Counted from the first letter of the stretch, positions 12,185 to 24,710 are shown. The stretch: DNA of 64,000 bases from Rhopalosiphum padi (GCF_020882245.1 NC_083598.1:4457178-4521177); one strand, 5' to 3'. Notes: generated from the sequence alone by a model not told the origin. Numbers and translations: made by a program.

Positions 12185-12498
12185 TCATTAGACAAAATCT
12201 TTTTTTTTGTTAAATGTTTTTGTATACCCAAAAGGTACATAACTTTGCTTGGTTTTATTTATTATTTACATCAACGGACTTTTAAATTTAAACCTTAACG
12301 TTACTATATTATGCTGATGATACTGTTATTCTACGATTATTTAAAAGCCTAAACTATGATGATTCATATAAGGAAACTAATTTTTGTTTAACGTCAATAA
12401 AAAAATGGTGTGATAATAATAACTTGAAGTTAAATTTAGCCAAATCTAAGCATATTGTTTTTAATATTACGAAAGCTTCATATAATATCATAATATAA
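12185..12498 (+). pseudogene. Non-LTR retrotransposon reverse transcriptase fragment
   Basis: The translated segment matches the palm domain of LINE-type reverse transcriptases. One frame (about 12252-12290) reads LFIIYINGLL, the usual block before the active site. After a frameshift near 12295 the next frame reads YYADDTVILRLF, carrying the catalytic YADD. It is followed by the helix and strand signature IKKWCDNNNLKLNLAKSK ending at a TAA at 12496. Weak remains of the upstream VPQGT/LLG block precede it near 12230-12250. Order and spacing are those of Jockey/R1/CR1-like elements. No endonuclease, gag-like ORF or 3' tail was identified, so it is a short, frameshifted, inactive remnant. Confidence 0.8.
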
Positions 12499-13467
12499 GT
12501 TCTAACTTTTCATTGTGTACACTCTTTTAATTGTAAATATCTAAATTATTCTTGTACGTGTATGCCTTAGAAAAGAGTTTATTGCGTTAACATTTTGATA
12601 TATAATATATTGACCATATAGACTAACATTTAAAAAAAAATTATTTTATAAGTTCTGTTGGCTCAAAACAATGGTAGATTTTAGCACTATTAAAATCATT
12701 TATTTAGCCCATGTACTATTAGCTTTTTCTTATGGTCTCTCGGTTAGGTTAGGTATATTATTTTATCGCGTTTTAAAGTTGCTTTTTTAAAGTTTTGGAC
12801 CAGAAATAATGTTAATTTTTTCTTCCAATTAATTTAGAAAAGCTTCATCTTCTAATTATTATAATTTTTATATTTTGTGAGAATTGTGATAGATTGTGTA
12901 TTATCGGTCTGTTCGAATACTCATTATACTGTTTTCATAATTTTCATTGATATATTCAATAGATATGTAATTTTCTTTAAGTAATTACGATCAAATAAAC
13001 AAGATTAAATAAAATAACATTTTTTTTTTAAAATAATTGTTTATTAGTATGAATCGTGAAGATTATATTAAAAAAAATTCAAAAACATGGAAAAGAAAAA
13101 CATATGTAATTACATAAAAATTCGTGCTATAAATTAAATAAATTAAATACGTACTTTATTTAAAGTTATTCCATTCAATTCAGATACCTCATCTATATAA
13201 AAATAATAAATATTATGTTCCATGTGACTGAGACGGCTTTGAACTTGAAAAACATATTATACAATACGCCGCATAAGTAAATTTATATTTGGCTGGTTTC
13301 CAAATTGGATGACTGCAAAATAATAATATTGTAATGTCGACATATTATAATATGGGCATATGAAGTGCCTAAATATTCACCCAACAAACATTTTTATAAG
13401 CTGTTGTACGTGTTTTACACATAATTATATTTTTTAATGTGTGATTTTACTATATTATAATTTTTAG
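12499..13467. other. A/T-rich stretch beyond the RT fragment
   Basis: Nothing recognised. Two TTAGG-like units at about 12743-12754 are too few to be telomeric repeat. Part of this interval may be the decayed 3' end of the retroelement. Confidence 0.4.
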
Positions 13468-13594
13468 CGTAACAACGTATTTGTTGGCGAAATTTATATT
13501 TACATTCATTGATTCCTCGAGCGAGTTCTTCCGGAATATTCGTTTCAAAACTGTGCACAACGCCTTAAAAGAGCCTATTAAGTATAACGCATAA
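13468..13594 (+). CDS. Candidate terminal exon, unknown protein
   Basis: A plausible acceptor, TATAATTTTTAG|C at 13466-13467, opens a 41-codon frame containing FIDSSSEFFRNIRFK and ending EPIKYNA with TAA at 13592-13594. The composition is more GC-rich than the neighbourhood and the codon mix is even. A GTAAG follows two bases after the stop, so its meaning is unclear. No homologue is recognised. It could be a chance frame. Confidence 0.2.
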
Positions 13595-14550
13595 AGGTAA
13601 GATTCACATCTGTAGATACGCGCATTTCGTTCGAATTGTGCACGGACCGGACGACCGGAAAATGGAAATGCGCTTCATACCATCAGTCATCATAGACGCA
13701 TATATTATTTAGTAAATGTCATCTACATATTTTTGTCTCATGCCTGCTATGTTATTTTGTGCTTGGATTATGAAAATGCGTCGTATGATAACTGTAGAGA
13801 ATTGCGTCCTAATCAGAAGAAGTGTGTATAGACCGTACTACTATTATAGTGTTGTGTCGTACGGTGAACAATTTTAAAGGTAAAAAAATTATTAATTTAC
13901 AACATAATATAAATTATAATATATAGTTATTGGCTATTTCAATCGTATAATATTATGAAATATATAATAAAATATTATATCTCTCAAACCAATCATTATA
14001 GATTGGTTGGGAGTCCAAATTCGATACCTATATTAAATAATTTTTAAAATCATCGTATATTAGCCGTCGAAGACAATTAGGTATCATCATATTAACATAT
14101 TTTACGTTGGTAAAGTAGTCGATGTTCATTTAAATTAAAGTATATTAAAATGCTCAGGTTCCGTGATAGGTGAAACGAACCATAACTATTACCATCGTGC
14201 CCTACGACATCCAAATAAAGACATAAATCGCGATTTACCATGAATACGATTTTTATATCTGTGTACACATGTACCATAAAACTCTCAATCAAACATATAC
14301 GAACCGAATGCGTCATATAAAATTAAAAAGGGAAAAATTATTATCATCCACCAACTTACAATAAATTTAAAGTCTTAATCCACTTTTTTCAATCGGTTCG
14401 TTTATAAATGCCTATACCTAATATTATTTAATCTGTACCATAAAGTTTAAAAATCATTGTATTTGATGCTTATATAGTTTAATCTTAAAATTTGTTAAAT
14501 ACGAGTTGTACTATTACCTACTTCAATTTATTTAGATAACCAATGACATC
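13595..14550. other. Non-coding stretch
   Basis: Moderately CpG-containing DNA near 13620-13680, otherwise A/T-rich. No feature supported. Confidence 0.4.
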
Positions 14551-14990
14551 TGTTGTGACCTCAGGTACTCGCACTGCACTTGTTATATATATATTTCTCT
14601 GTGAACGCTCGTCAGTCGTACGTTGAGTCGATGGAGTTCGGGGTTGGTTGAATACATTGAACAACAGAAGTTGAGTTAGTAATAATAGTTTATTGTAATA
14701 AGATAAAAATATAAATGTTTAATTATAATTTACTTAGTAAATTTGTGGACAGATTGAAATAACTGAAAAAATCTGTTAATTTAAAACTTTGGATTTGGAC
14801 TCAGAGTACAAGCGGCGATGTTAGGGCGCGGCCCAACGACTAAGCTAAGTCCGGTGATTTGGGATATAAGACTAATACTAATCGCACAGCGTGTAGATAC
14901 CTGTATATATACTAAGTCTCCGCTGGACGGATGCACGATAAAGAGTAAAGGTGGTGGATAGGAGAAGCCGAAAAGAAGAACTAATACTAA
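14551..14990 (+). mobile_element. LTR-like remnant (extent uncertain)
   Basis: The block starts TGTTGTGACCTCAGG, carries a complete TATA plus initiator core promoter 33-65 bases in, and is then A-rich with AATAAT/ATAAAA words. It ends in a GC-richer part containing GGGCGCGGCCCAACGAC near 14824. This order (TGT start, short U3 with TATA, initiator, A-rich segment) resembles an insect LTR. I found neither a matching CA-ended terminus, a target duplication, nor gag/pol. It may instead be a host promoter. Confidence 0.3.
14584..14616 (+). promoter_or_regulatory. TATA + TCAGT initiator core promoter
   Basis: TATATATATAT begins at about 14584, and the arthropod initiator TCAGT sits at 14612-14616, putting its A at 14614. 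The separation is close to 30 bases, the canonical spacing. A GGTTG resembling a DPE occurs at 14642-14646, one base off the ideal +28 position. TATA-like strings are frequent in this genome, but initiator and spacing together make this the best-formed core promoter in the window. Confidence 0.42.
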
Positions 14991-15286
14991 TCCTTATTAG
15001 TATGATTAATAGTACAATCACTATTTTGCTACTTATTTATGTGTTCTCGTAGAAAACCAAATATCACTTATTCGTAAACAACATGGTTATTACGACGACT
15101 CGTAGCAACTAGTAAAATCATTGCAATAATATTTTAATATTAATATAATAGTAATAGTTAAGTGGCTTTGTCGGTTTACTACATATCCCTATAAATCAAC
15201 AAAAAAATATTCGATTTTTACGAGCCAAAAAGAAATACCTGTGTGAATCACTCTATAGCTACTTTTATGGGTTGGAAAAAGAAGCT
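14991..15286. other. A/T-rich linker
   Basis: GAATCACTCTATA near 15246 vaguely resembles a right end of the TACAGGGTGATTC family, but the subterminal block is missing. Nothing else was seen. Confidence 0.35.
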
Positions 15287-15372
15287 ATTAATACTCGCCG
15301 AGTCTCAAGGAATATGTGTGCAAATCGATGTTGGAGTCAATTGGTTCAGTGGTTTTCAAGATTACCGGATGC
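15287..15372 (+). repeat. Dispersed repeat fragment, matches 34183-34270
   Basis: Shares CTC-CGA-TCTCAAGGAATAT, GTCAATTGGTT and GATTACCG in the same order and spacing with 34183-34270. Phrases like this are common in insect non-autonomous transposons. The element type and boundaries are unknown. Confidence 0.62.
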
Positions 15373-17082
15373 TCACACTAACAAATGTAGAATCATTTTA
15401 TTTATCTATATATAGGAACTTTAGTGGGCGTTTGAGTACCTATAAACACAATATAAATAATAAAAATAATATGACGAGTAAATCATTTAATACGGGGCCG
15501 TGAACGCCACGCCACGCCATCGTTATGTGCTTGTACAAGAAAATGTGCGCCAATTTTTATTTTTTACGTTTTATGTTTCACGCCGTTTTTAATATTCAAT
15601 TGCAGACGTACATTATACACCTATGCCATTGCATATTATTCGGCGCATTATGAACAATATTTAGGAAATGGTTCCTAAAAAATTCTACGCGGCTCATTGT
15701 AGGTAAAACCGTTTAAAATATAATTATTATATTATGTATGTGTGCGAGTTCCTACGCGGTTTTTAAAAATAGGACATTACGTCTACATGATCGCATATAA
15801 TCTGTTTTGATCGATTTAATATTATTGTTATCTTAAAATATATTTTAACATCTGCAGCGATAACAATATTAAGCTCACAAAACTCAAAACGGTTTTTCAC
15901 CACACCTATATAATCTTATTCGTAGTGTAGTAGGTCCTAAGTCAGGTTATAACATTTGTCTAAAATTTAGTTAATTTATACACAATTATTTTTGTGTAGG
16001 AATATTTTAAATTTTAAAGCAGCGTAGGACCTAATAATAATATTCAGAATTTATATACTCGTATAGGAACTTATTATTCATCTCTAATTGTGGTCTTGCC
16101 AGCCATGTCGCGTGTAGGAACTTACAAACGCCCAAATTAATATAAATAAATTCGCCTGTTTAATCGTAAATATTCCAGAAACAACTAGGAATTCACCTCT
16201 TGAATTGTTGACAAAACTCATTGATAAACTATACGTAAAACTATAATCAAATTCGATTATTATTATTAAAATGCGTATAATATATCATTCTATATTATAT
16301 ATAATTATATATTAATATTATACATATTATATTCTAATAAATACAAACATTGTATATTTCCTAATAAAAAGAAAATAACAATAATTCCAATTATATATTT
16401 TTAGTAAGCTTATTCCTGGAATTATTTGTTTGTCTTTAAGGACTATTAAATGTTATTTGGATGTTTTGCATGAACGTATAGATTGTTACCGAAGTTGGGT
16501 ATAATATTATTATTATATATATATCCATTTATAATAATTATATTGACTATCTTTACCGACATAAAACATTCGTTATTTATGTTTATAATAATAAGTAATT
16601 GTCGTTTTTATTATTGATTTAAGCATATTATTTAATTATTTCGGTACCATTATGGTTTTTCGATCATTATTGTTTTTATCAGTATTATAATATTATGGCG
16701 TGCAAAATGCGGTACAAAGTTCGTAATAAAATTATTATACTTACGTAGTTTGAATGGATAATAAAATTTCATGGTCTGGTCTATATAAATTGTCGAGACG
16801 ATTATAAAATTCTATAAATATAGGTACACGCCCGCAACGATGTAAAGGTCATACCAATATAATAGCACATATAAAAAAGGCACAGGACAGACGCTGTTTA
16901 TTTATTTATTTATGTGTCATGTATTTGGTGTATTACGTGTATTTCTTTTATAGAATACCACGTAATTCATATCGTGCAAAAACGAATTTAATGAAAACGA
17001 AACACACACCTGGTGATTAGCAGCACGATTTATAAAATAGTTTAAATATATATATATATATGTACATATATAATTACACATA
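15373..17082. other. A/T-rich non-coding stretch
   Basis: Long AT-only runs near 16290-16340. No gene seen. The frame at 15243-15503 overlaps the dispersed repeat and is not a gene. Confidence 0.45.
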
Positions 17083-17650
17083 AAGGGTGATTCATCCCAT
17101 TTTCTTCAACAACGCAGTTATTCAAAAACTGATTTTCGAATTTTAAATACACTTGAAAATCATATTATTTACACATTTTTTTTTTTTTCATTTAATATAT
17201 TAAAATATGTCAGCATACAAGATGCTATTACAAGTATACACACATTTTTAAAATTGTCTATACTACCTACTTATAAAGAGTGTTATGTGAAGAGATACAA
17301 ACTTCTAATATTCAAAATAAAATCTTGTAAATAATTTAAGGAATAATTTTTTTTTTTTAATTGATAATCGGAATCAAAATTTAAACAAATATTTTTCGAG
17401 TTATTTAATTTTGTGAAAAATGTTGAGCTTGGAAAATGTGATGATTTGAAAATTTTAGTAATTAATACTAATCTATCAACATTTATAGTTTCTAAAAATA
17501 GTCCAAGTATAATAAATACTAGATTCAATATTACATTTATTTTATAACTAAAAAATTAATCATTTGAATTTTTAAACGGTTACTTACATATTTTTTTTTT
17601 TTAATATCCATTAAATAATTTAGGTACGGGTTGCATGTGTTTACATTTGG
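17083..17650. mobile_element. TACAGGGTGATTC family, left-half copy F
   Basis: Begins AAGGGTGATTCATCCCATTT and continues with GCAGTTATTC, ACTTGAAAATC and TTATAAAGAGTGTTATG, then CAAACTTCTAATATTCAAA. The same blocks occur in the same order in the reverse complement of the copy at 35100-35485. No right terminus was found, so this copy is truncated or its far end has decayed. The right boundary is approximate. Confidence 0.6.
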
Positions 17651-20220
17651 CAAAATACATTTTTTTAAACAAGAATAAAGTTTTATGTCACAGCAATCGA
17701 CTTTTCAAACCATTTGAAACTTAACCTAACGCTTTTGGTAACACCATATGTATAAACAAGAAACCTATTGATGAAATGCACTTCGAACGTTTTAAATTTT
17801 CCAAATGAATGTAATTAATGTATTTTTCGAAACCATGAAATCCCTGCAGCTGTGATAGAAATCTATTCGAACGCTTAGGATTTTGATATTTCGTCCATCA
17901 AGTCTAAATAAACATAATTCGATCAAATTGTTGAACAATGGCGAATGGAATGAATCCGGGTAAGTCAAATCAAGACGTCCAAGTTAAAATAGAGCGTCCA
18001 AATTGTTGAAAAGCATAGGTTGCTTCTCGTTATATATTTTTGCTGACTCAACGCAACTTCCTTTGAGGAATTAGTATAATCTCATGTAAACTTTAGCCGA
18101 TTGACATGTAGGTAAGTAACAGTCATACAAATAAATACAAAAAATGTTAATTATTTTATTTTTATCATTTGTAAGACATAATGCTAAATTTTGATTTAAT
18201 GATGGAATGAATAAAAATAGCATGTGATATAGAAGTTGCAGGGTGACGTACCCGTAAATATTATAATGTTATTGAGGTTTGTCCAAAAAAAAAAAGATCA
18301 ATAATCGAACATTATGATCAAAAACAGTTTGTTGTCAGTATTATGTATTTATATTATTAATTTTTCACAATAATATCCATTATTCGGTAATTGGTGTTAC
18401 CTTATTATTAGTATTAATTCTTAGTTAATTATTTTTAAAAACCCGTGTATTAACTTTCAAAATGTAGCTTAGAAAACCGCAGCAAAACCCAAATACATCA
18501 TTATATTAACGATATTTTGAATAATTGACTGTAATAAAAAAATAATCTGTAAATTTTGAATAGCTTAAATGTATATGCTAGGAATGAAACTAATTAAAAA
18601 TTATGTTACATGACTTTGTAATTTTAGTAACTAAAGATCAGTTTTGATTGATAACCCCAAAATATTTTAAAACTAACTTCGTCATAACATAACGTTATAT
18701 ACGTATTAATATAATATACCTACTATATTATTATAATGATATATATTTATCAATGACCCCGTCTCGAGTTGTACGTAGAAATGCATATTTTTCAAATTTA
18801 ATCACAAATGAGATCCTGAAATTTTTGAATTGGAAATTCATTTCTAGAAATACATAAAATTCCATGGTGTTAAATCAACACTGACAAAAACTTTTCGACG
18901 TTGGAAATTAGAAGCAAAAATTGCAATTAACCGACAATTGTTCTATGTTCATTTCCATTTTACGGGAGAATATTTGCGTGGCAAGATTGTAATCAGTAGT
19001 CATGCCTATTTTTTTAAAAAATATTTATTAAAAATTTCTATAAAAATTTGATGTTCAAATATATGATAACGATACGCGATTAGCAGAAAGCTAATCTTAA
19101 CAGAAAGTTAACCGAAAATTGTAATTTAAGCTACCCATAAATAAAAAATAAAATAATAATTACGAACATTTTGTTTTAAATTAACTTGATTTTTTTTTTT
19201 TTTTAAAGAGAAATAATATCATTTCTTACGATTGAACACGTAGAAGAAAATTCCATTTATGTGTCTAAAAAACAAAAACCGTTGTTCATAATATGGCGGC
19301 GTTAAACGTAATATTATATTGTTTTGTAATAGGTACGTCATAAAATATACATATTTTTTATATTATAATATTATAATAGCCTGTGCATGAAAATTGGAGC
19401 ACGTGACGAGGTTTAAAACAAATATTTATGATAATTTAATATTATGCGCATTATTATTATACTTATTAGATGCTGACAATTCAAATTCGAGACACCGCAT
19501 ACCGAAAAATACCTCCCTGCGATGATAGATACGTTAGCGCGACGTCGTAGCGTCGTTTCGACTGTGCAGCGGCGTTCGGTACCTAACCATTGTCTTTAGA
19601 TTTTTAACCCGACGCTAATGATAATATATTTATATTATTATGTAACTAATTTAAGTTTCTTCCGAACAGACGACAGTGTATATTATTATTATTGTATACA
19701 CATTTCGGGAACCCGGAGAAATTTGACCAAGTCGACAGTCATCGTAAGCGGAGATAATGTATTACTATTATAGGCATTAAATAGTTTCTCAAGGCTTGTT
19801 GGAAACCATAAATTAATAGGTATATATACATTATACACAAAAAACAAAAACGACTATGTTTGTATACAGAGCGGTTCTTTTATCTTGGTGTAAATATAAA
19901 TAAATATGGGGCATTTTTTTAGTTATTTTTTTTTTCATTTAAAGTTTGGGAGTCCGTGTTTTACATTTATCTACGAATTTTATTATTTTTAATTAGATAT
20001 TAAAATTATTTTTATTATATTACTGCTATGTTGTGTTATGTTAATTAAATCGTATTATTTATCATTAGGGTGTCTTTTATATTTGTTTTGTTTATAGTCA
20101 TTATATGGATTATATTATAAATTTGAATATTCATTTTTTTTCTGTATAATTATAATTTTTTTTTTAAATTCCCACAAATTATGTTTATACGGTTAATATA
20201 AAATAAGATTAAATACATTT
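17651..20220. other. A/T-rich non-coding stretch
   Basis: No gene supported. An ATG in a favourable context at 17939 (GAACAATGGCG) is followed by a donor-like CCGG|GTAAGTC after seven codons. Without a partner exon this is not called. Poly-T tracts lie at about 19192-19205 and 19912-19937. Confidence 0.4.
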
Positions 20221-21180
20221 AATAAATTAATTACATTAAAAGAAAAAAACCAAAGACTTGAGAGAAAGAGGTATCAAGTGATGGAACTTAATGCCATAAA
20301 ATGGGAAAGGTTAGTCAATGTAAGCCACGACACCAAATTCATATGTTTTGGGGTCATCGGGAATATTGGAGATACGATAGTTGTGGACATTGGAATGTAG
20401 ATTGGTAGAGTTTTATACATATCTTTAGCAACATTTGATACTGTTAGAATGAAGAGATATTTATGATGGAGAATATAATTTGAGACATAGAATAAAATGT
20501 TAGTTAATCGATAAAAGCATTTTGATTTGGTTAGGTTTGGAGAACATTAATTTACTTTAAATTTATACTTATACCGTCACTGACCACTGCACTCGAGAAT
20601 AATATTAGACACAGACAAGAAAAGCGGATAGCTGATAAGGACTACGTGTGACTATATATATAATTGTCAGCTTCAGTGACCGTTGCAGTAACAAGAAACG
20701 TCGAAGCCGATGATTAGCCTCTGTAGAAAAATGTTTCCATTTTAATAGAACGTTGAAACATATTCTAAAGCAGCTGAAGTCGACAATAGTTGTTTAGAAA
20801 ATAACAAATTTTGTTGAAATTTTACATTATTTTTTTAAAGGTAAATTACAAAAAAATGTTTATCATCTCACGTCTTAACTAAAAAACAATATAATAAAAT
20901 GACTGTTACCGAGGCCTAGTGACGAAATTGAAAAAGTTTCTAAAGTATAGCAAGCAATAATATTATCATCATAGTTATATGTTTAATTAATTAGACGTAA
21001 TCGTCATACAAGAAATGTAGTACGATATGGACTTATAAACTGGCTTTTGTTTGTTATAAATCTATACATATGTCTAAGCGACTAAGCAGAAATAAATTAC
21101 ATATAAAAAAAAAATACTAGCATAGTCGCTTTAAAGCGTCAACGTCAGTATGCAAAAAAGTATAATAATATGCATATAAT
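20221..21180. other. Mixed-composition stretch, no feature
   Basis: Less A/T-extreme between about 20240 and 20480, with no usable frame. A TATATATA at 20653 and TCAGT at 20673 are too close for a standard core promoter. Confidence 0.35.
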
Positions 21181-21272
21181 ATGAAAATAATCTATCAACT
21201 AACTCGTGTGGCGGACAAATCGAAAACTTTTGACGAATTGTGGGATGATGAACACTCTACGGATTCAGATTG
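21181..21272 (+). CDS. Candidate exon 1 of a possible two-exon small gene
   Basis: ATG at 21181 opens MKIIYQLTRVADKSKTF followed by the acidic DELWDDEHSTDSD, ending two bases into a codon at a perfect donor, GATTG|GTAAGT. If unspliced, the frame ends in TGG TAA after 31 codons. The candidate acceptor at 21620-21621 (AGTACAG|G) restores the split codon as TGG and continues open. The resulting peptide would be 71 residues. No family is recognised. Confidence 0.27.
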
Positions 21273-21621
21273 GTAAGTTATTATATATTAATTTTTTAAA
21301 GTCGATAACATACAGGAAATATTATGTACGTCAAAAGAAACAATACACCTGGTCAATAGGTCAAAAATTCCCCTAAAAACATGAAAATAATACAAAAAAG
21401 GTATTATAAGTAGATATTAGAACCAACTTATGATGACATAAAAAAACTTATAAATTAAATTACTAACAGCAAATAGTTAAATATGTGAAACCAAAAAAAT
21501 ACCAAACTAAACACGTTTAAAATAACTGAAAACGGGTGGATTGAAAACTCTTTGAAAAGAAAAAAATGAAACGCTAGAATCAGTATTAAATATTTAAACC
21601 GCTTGTGAAATGCAAGTACAG

Positions 21622-21745
21622 GACAAACGAGATCACCATATGGGTACTTAAATGCAATGAGTTCCTAGTGAAGTCTGCGATGTTTAACGATAAAAAACAT
21701 AGTAACCGAATACACGAACTTATGGGCGTGATCGACAAGGATTAA
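21622..21745 (+). CDS. Candidate exon 2, phase-matched to 21181-21272
   Basis: Starts after CAAGTACAG. The frame includes EITIWVLKCNEFLVKSAMF and NRIHELMGVIDKD, then TAA at 21743-21745. The phase agrees with the upstream candidate (2 nt + 1 nt gives Trp). The pyrimidine tract before the acceptor is weak. The implied intron is 349 bp. The purine-rich stop-containing DNA between them could also be a decayed transposon ORF, in which case this is pseudogenic. Confidence 0.25.
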
Positions 21746-22129
21746 TATGGTAGAGAGTTTTGATAAAGCACTGAAACCAAGTAAAATAACACGTTTCAAA
21801 TTAACAAACTTTTACAACACAATTATTTAAAATCCAAAAAAAAAATCTCATCTTATTGTTTTAGACTTTTTATTCGTGAATCGCATAACTTAATCACTAT
21901 TACATTATGGTCGTGGAAAATTTAAAGATAAAATATAATATTAAAATATGTATTATTACACAGTTTTTACCGAGCGCGTATAATGATATAATATTACGTC
22001 GTGAACTTTTAGGATCTTATACCTATAGGCCACATCATGCCATTAACGGAGTTTTTCCGCCAGCGCGTCTATGTATTAAGATTATAATGTATGATATTAT
22101 TATACCTATTCCGTTGCCCGCGTTATGGT
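21746..22129. other. A/T-rich linker
   Basis: No feature seen apart from rising CpG content towards 22130. Confidence 0.4.
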
Positions 22130-22850
22130 AATTAGACCGCGAGACAATGGATCGCGGCGCGAGGGTGAATTAAAATTTATCACGTGCGGTACACGAATCG
22201 CGAGTGAGCTCCGAGGGCCCAGGGGGGGTAGTAGCTATTGCGCGGCTCCGAAAACCGCACTCGAACCCCTTCCCGTATTGTTATTATTATTGTTCTCACA
22301 CTGTGAGCGAAACGGACCTGGGTGTCTGCGGACGGCTGGCGCTCGTCCAAATTTTAACAACCTCGCGAGAGAACTGTTTTTTTTCGCGGTCTCGGTGCGA
22401 CGACGATCGGTCTCTCTCTCTCTATCTCTCTCTGTATATATCTTTTTTTTTGCCGGCGTGTTCAATGGGGGCGCCACACCTACCCGTCCCCGCTCCACCG
22501 ATACGCGATCTGTATACACACATTTAACCCGAATTTTCCGTCTGCATTAACCACAATTTAGGACGTCTTACGAGAGCCCGCACCCCTTACAATAGCTGTA
22601 CAGTGCGCATATATATATATATTATAATGGCATAATATGCGCATTACGCGTATACACGCGCTACGCGGCAACGACTGTACCGAGGAATGCGCAAAAACCA
22701 TTAGCAGCGCAGAAAGAACGAAAAAACTCGAGAAAATTAATTATCGTTTTCTCGCCCCTTTTTATTGTCCGCACACCCATCGGAAGCCACTGACTGCCGC
22801 GACCCCACACGCCCCACTCGAGTATCTATACAAACAATATTATAATCGTG
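22130..22850. promoter_or_regulatory. CpG-rich island with CT tract
   Basis: One of the most GC-rich stretches in the window (CGCGGCGCGAGG near 22153, GAGGGCCCAGGGGGGG near 22212, CCCGTCCCCGCTCC near 22484). It also carries a pyrimidine CT tract, a common feature around insect transcription starts. Overlapping frames exist on both strands (for example 22125-22550), but all are arginine- or proline-rich consequences of composition. Inferred promoter or 5' exon region with no defined start site. Confidence 0.32.
22411..22433. repeat. (CT)n microsatellite
   Basis: CT dinucleotides interrupted once by CTAT. Confidence 0.85.
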
Positions 22851-22988
22851 ACAACAATAATATCTATACCGGGCCGTTATTATACATTTTATAGGTATAC
22901 CAATTACTTTTGGTTTATACGCACAACTGCGCCGCAGTACTCGATCCCGTTATATTATAATATACGACCGACGATACCACCGCTCCAT

Positions 22989-23027
22989 CACTCATCATCA
23001 TCGTCGTCGTCTTATTGTTGTTGTTAT
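22989..23027. repeat. ATC/GTC/GTT trinucleotide tract
   Basis: Consecutive ATC, GTC and TTG/GTT triplets. Confidence 0.75.
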
Positions 23028-23222
23028 ATTACCTATGAATTATTATTGTAATATAATTCTATTTGCCTTTAAATCAAAAACCGTTATAACGTCAGTAATC
23101 GTTATCTACACAAATTGTTGTTCAAAAAACGATATTTTTGAATTTAGTTGATAGTCAATCGAGTAATATTTTGACCACATTGGACAAATCCAAAATATAT
23201 TTCATTACAAAAATATTTATTA

Positions 23223-23802
23223 TAGTGTTGGGGTCCACCTAATGTTTAACTTTATTCGCAAGCGACTGTAACAAGATTAATAATAAGTAATTTAACGTTC
23301 ATTAACATTTTTTGATTGTAAGTAAATTTAAATAATTTTATTAATTGCAATAAAATTACCAAAAGACTCATTACTTTACTTTTTTAAAAAATATATTTTA
23401 AGAATCAATTGATAATATTCTATGTAAATGTACCATATAAGTATGATTTTCTCACGGTACCATTTGATTTTAAATTAGTAATTTGGAAAATTAATTTTTA
23501 TTTATACCTAATTTAAAAATTAATTTATGTATTTAAACATTTTATTGTCTTCTTTGGTTTTTAAATACATTTTTTATATAATTTCATATGGTTGATTGTA
23601 ATTTTTTAGATAATGTGTTGAAAACATCATTAGTTTCAGTGTTATTTTTGAAAATAAGAAGTAACTTGTATTGATGCCATTTTTTAACTTAGAAATAATT
23701 AAATCAAATTAAAAAAGTAACTTAATAATAATTTAATTACAACTTCAAACGGTATTTCGTAATGTAATTTAGTTAACAAAAAAAGTTACTTCCCCAACCC
23801 TA
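23223..23802. mobile_element. hAT-like non-autonomous element
   Basis: The left end is TAGTGTTGGGG and the reverse complement of the right end is TAGGGTTGGGGAAGTAACTT, a 10 of 11 match over the first eleven bases. The interior is full of AAGTAACTT / TTAGTTAAC words, typical of the CAGTGTTGGGGAAGTAACT group of hAT-like insect repeats. The putative 8 bp flanks ATTTATTA and ACGAATCA match poorly, so the target duplication is eroded or the boundary is a base or two off. No transposase is present. Confidence 0.55.
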
Positions 23803-24679
23803 ACGAATCATTAGTTACTAATGCTTAATGCATATGTAAGTATATATTATGTATTTTGTTACGTTAATTGTAACGATTGCGACGATAGATTATCTAAAAC
23901 TTTTGATGATACTTCACTCGGCTAAAATCGTGTAGTTTTTCACTGATCATGGTTATCACATTGAAACTGTTTAAGAGTTGTCCGCATGAGCTGTCTCTGT
24001 CTTACAAATAAATGACATTGAAAATTTGTGTATTTTGTCTCGTAAGTTGACTTGTTATTATCAGAGTTAAAAAAAAAGAGCACCCATTCTTTTGTTGGTT
24101 TTTTTTCGATATTATAATAATCGGTCATAACTTGCTTTAGATTTAAAATATCAAAATTTAAATTAAAACTTACCAAAGAACTAAAATAACATTCTTACCT
24201 CTGAGTTTGATAATACGTCAATTTACTGAAATATCAAAACTAACAACACGAAATAGATTCTGCTTATCAGAAGTTTGCAATGTTGTATACGTTTATATAA
24301 TAAAGACAAAACACATGGAGTCCTTACATTGGCGTTTTGAAACAATCGTTTTCATTTTAGATTTCCTGCTTTGCCAAAGTATTTGCTTGCTCGTCAACTT
24401 ATGATTTATCCGTATTTTGTGCATGTAGACCGAAATATACACGGTGTACAGAGTGTGCACGGTATACCCGTGTAAGACATAGGCATATTAAAATGTAATT
24501 TCGATGTAAAACTGTCAAATCCGCCAACAGGATACTCCCCAGGATATACACTGCAGGTGACCCATGTTTCGGGGAGAGGAGGGGGGATGATGCAGCAGTG
24601 ATCGTTACCCTTATATCTTCTGGCGAACCGAGCATAGTAATAAATAGCGGCCGGGGCGATATGCATATACGGTTTACCC

Positions 24680-24710
<31 letters not shown>

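Noticed and set aside
12743..12754. GGTTAGGTTAGG, insect telomere-like repeat
   Set aside because: Only two units; not an array.
15240..15260. GAATCACTCTATA as a right end of the TACAGGGTGATTC family
   Set aside because: The subterminal CATGCTCAC block and any left end are missing.
17939..17958. Favourable ATG (AACAATGG) followed by CCGG|GTAAGTC after seven codons
   Set aside because: Too short to evaluate alone; no partner exon or promoter.
20653..20677. TATATATA followed by TCAGT
   Set aside because: The separation is only about 21 bases, too short for a TATA-initiator pair.
22125..22550. 141-codon plus-strand frame and its opposite-strand shadow
   Set aside because: CpG-rich composition suppresses stops on both strands; the residues are low-complexity Arg/Ser/Pro.
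23940..24176. 78-codon minus-strand frame with nearby GTAAG donors
   Set aside because: Length is within chance expectation for this composition and no domain is visible.
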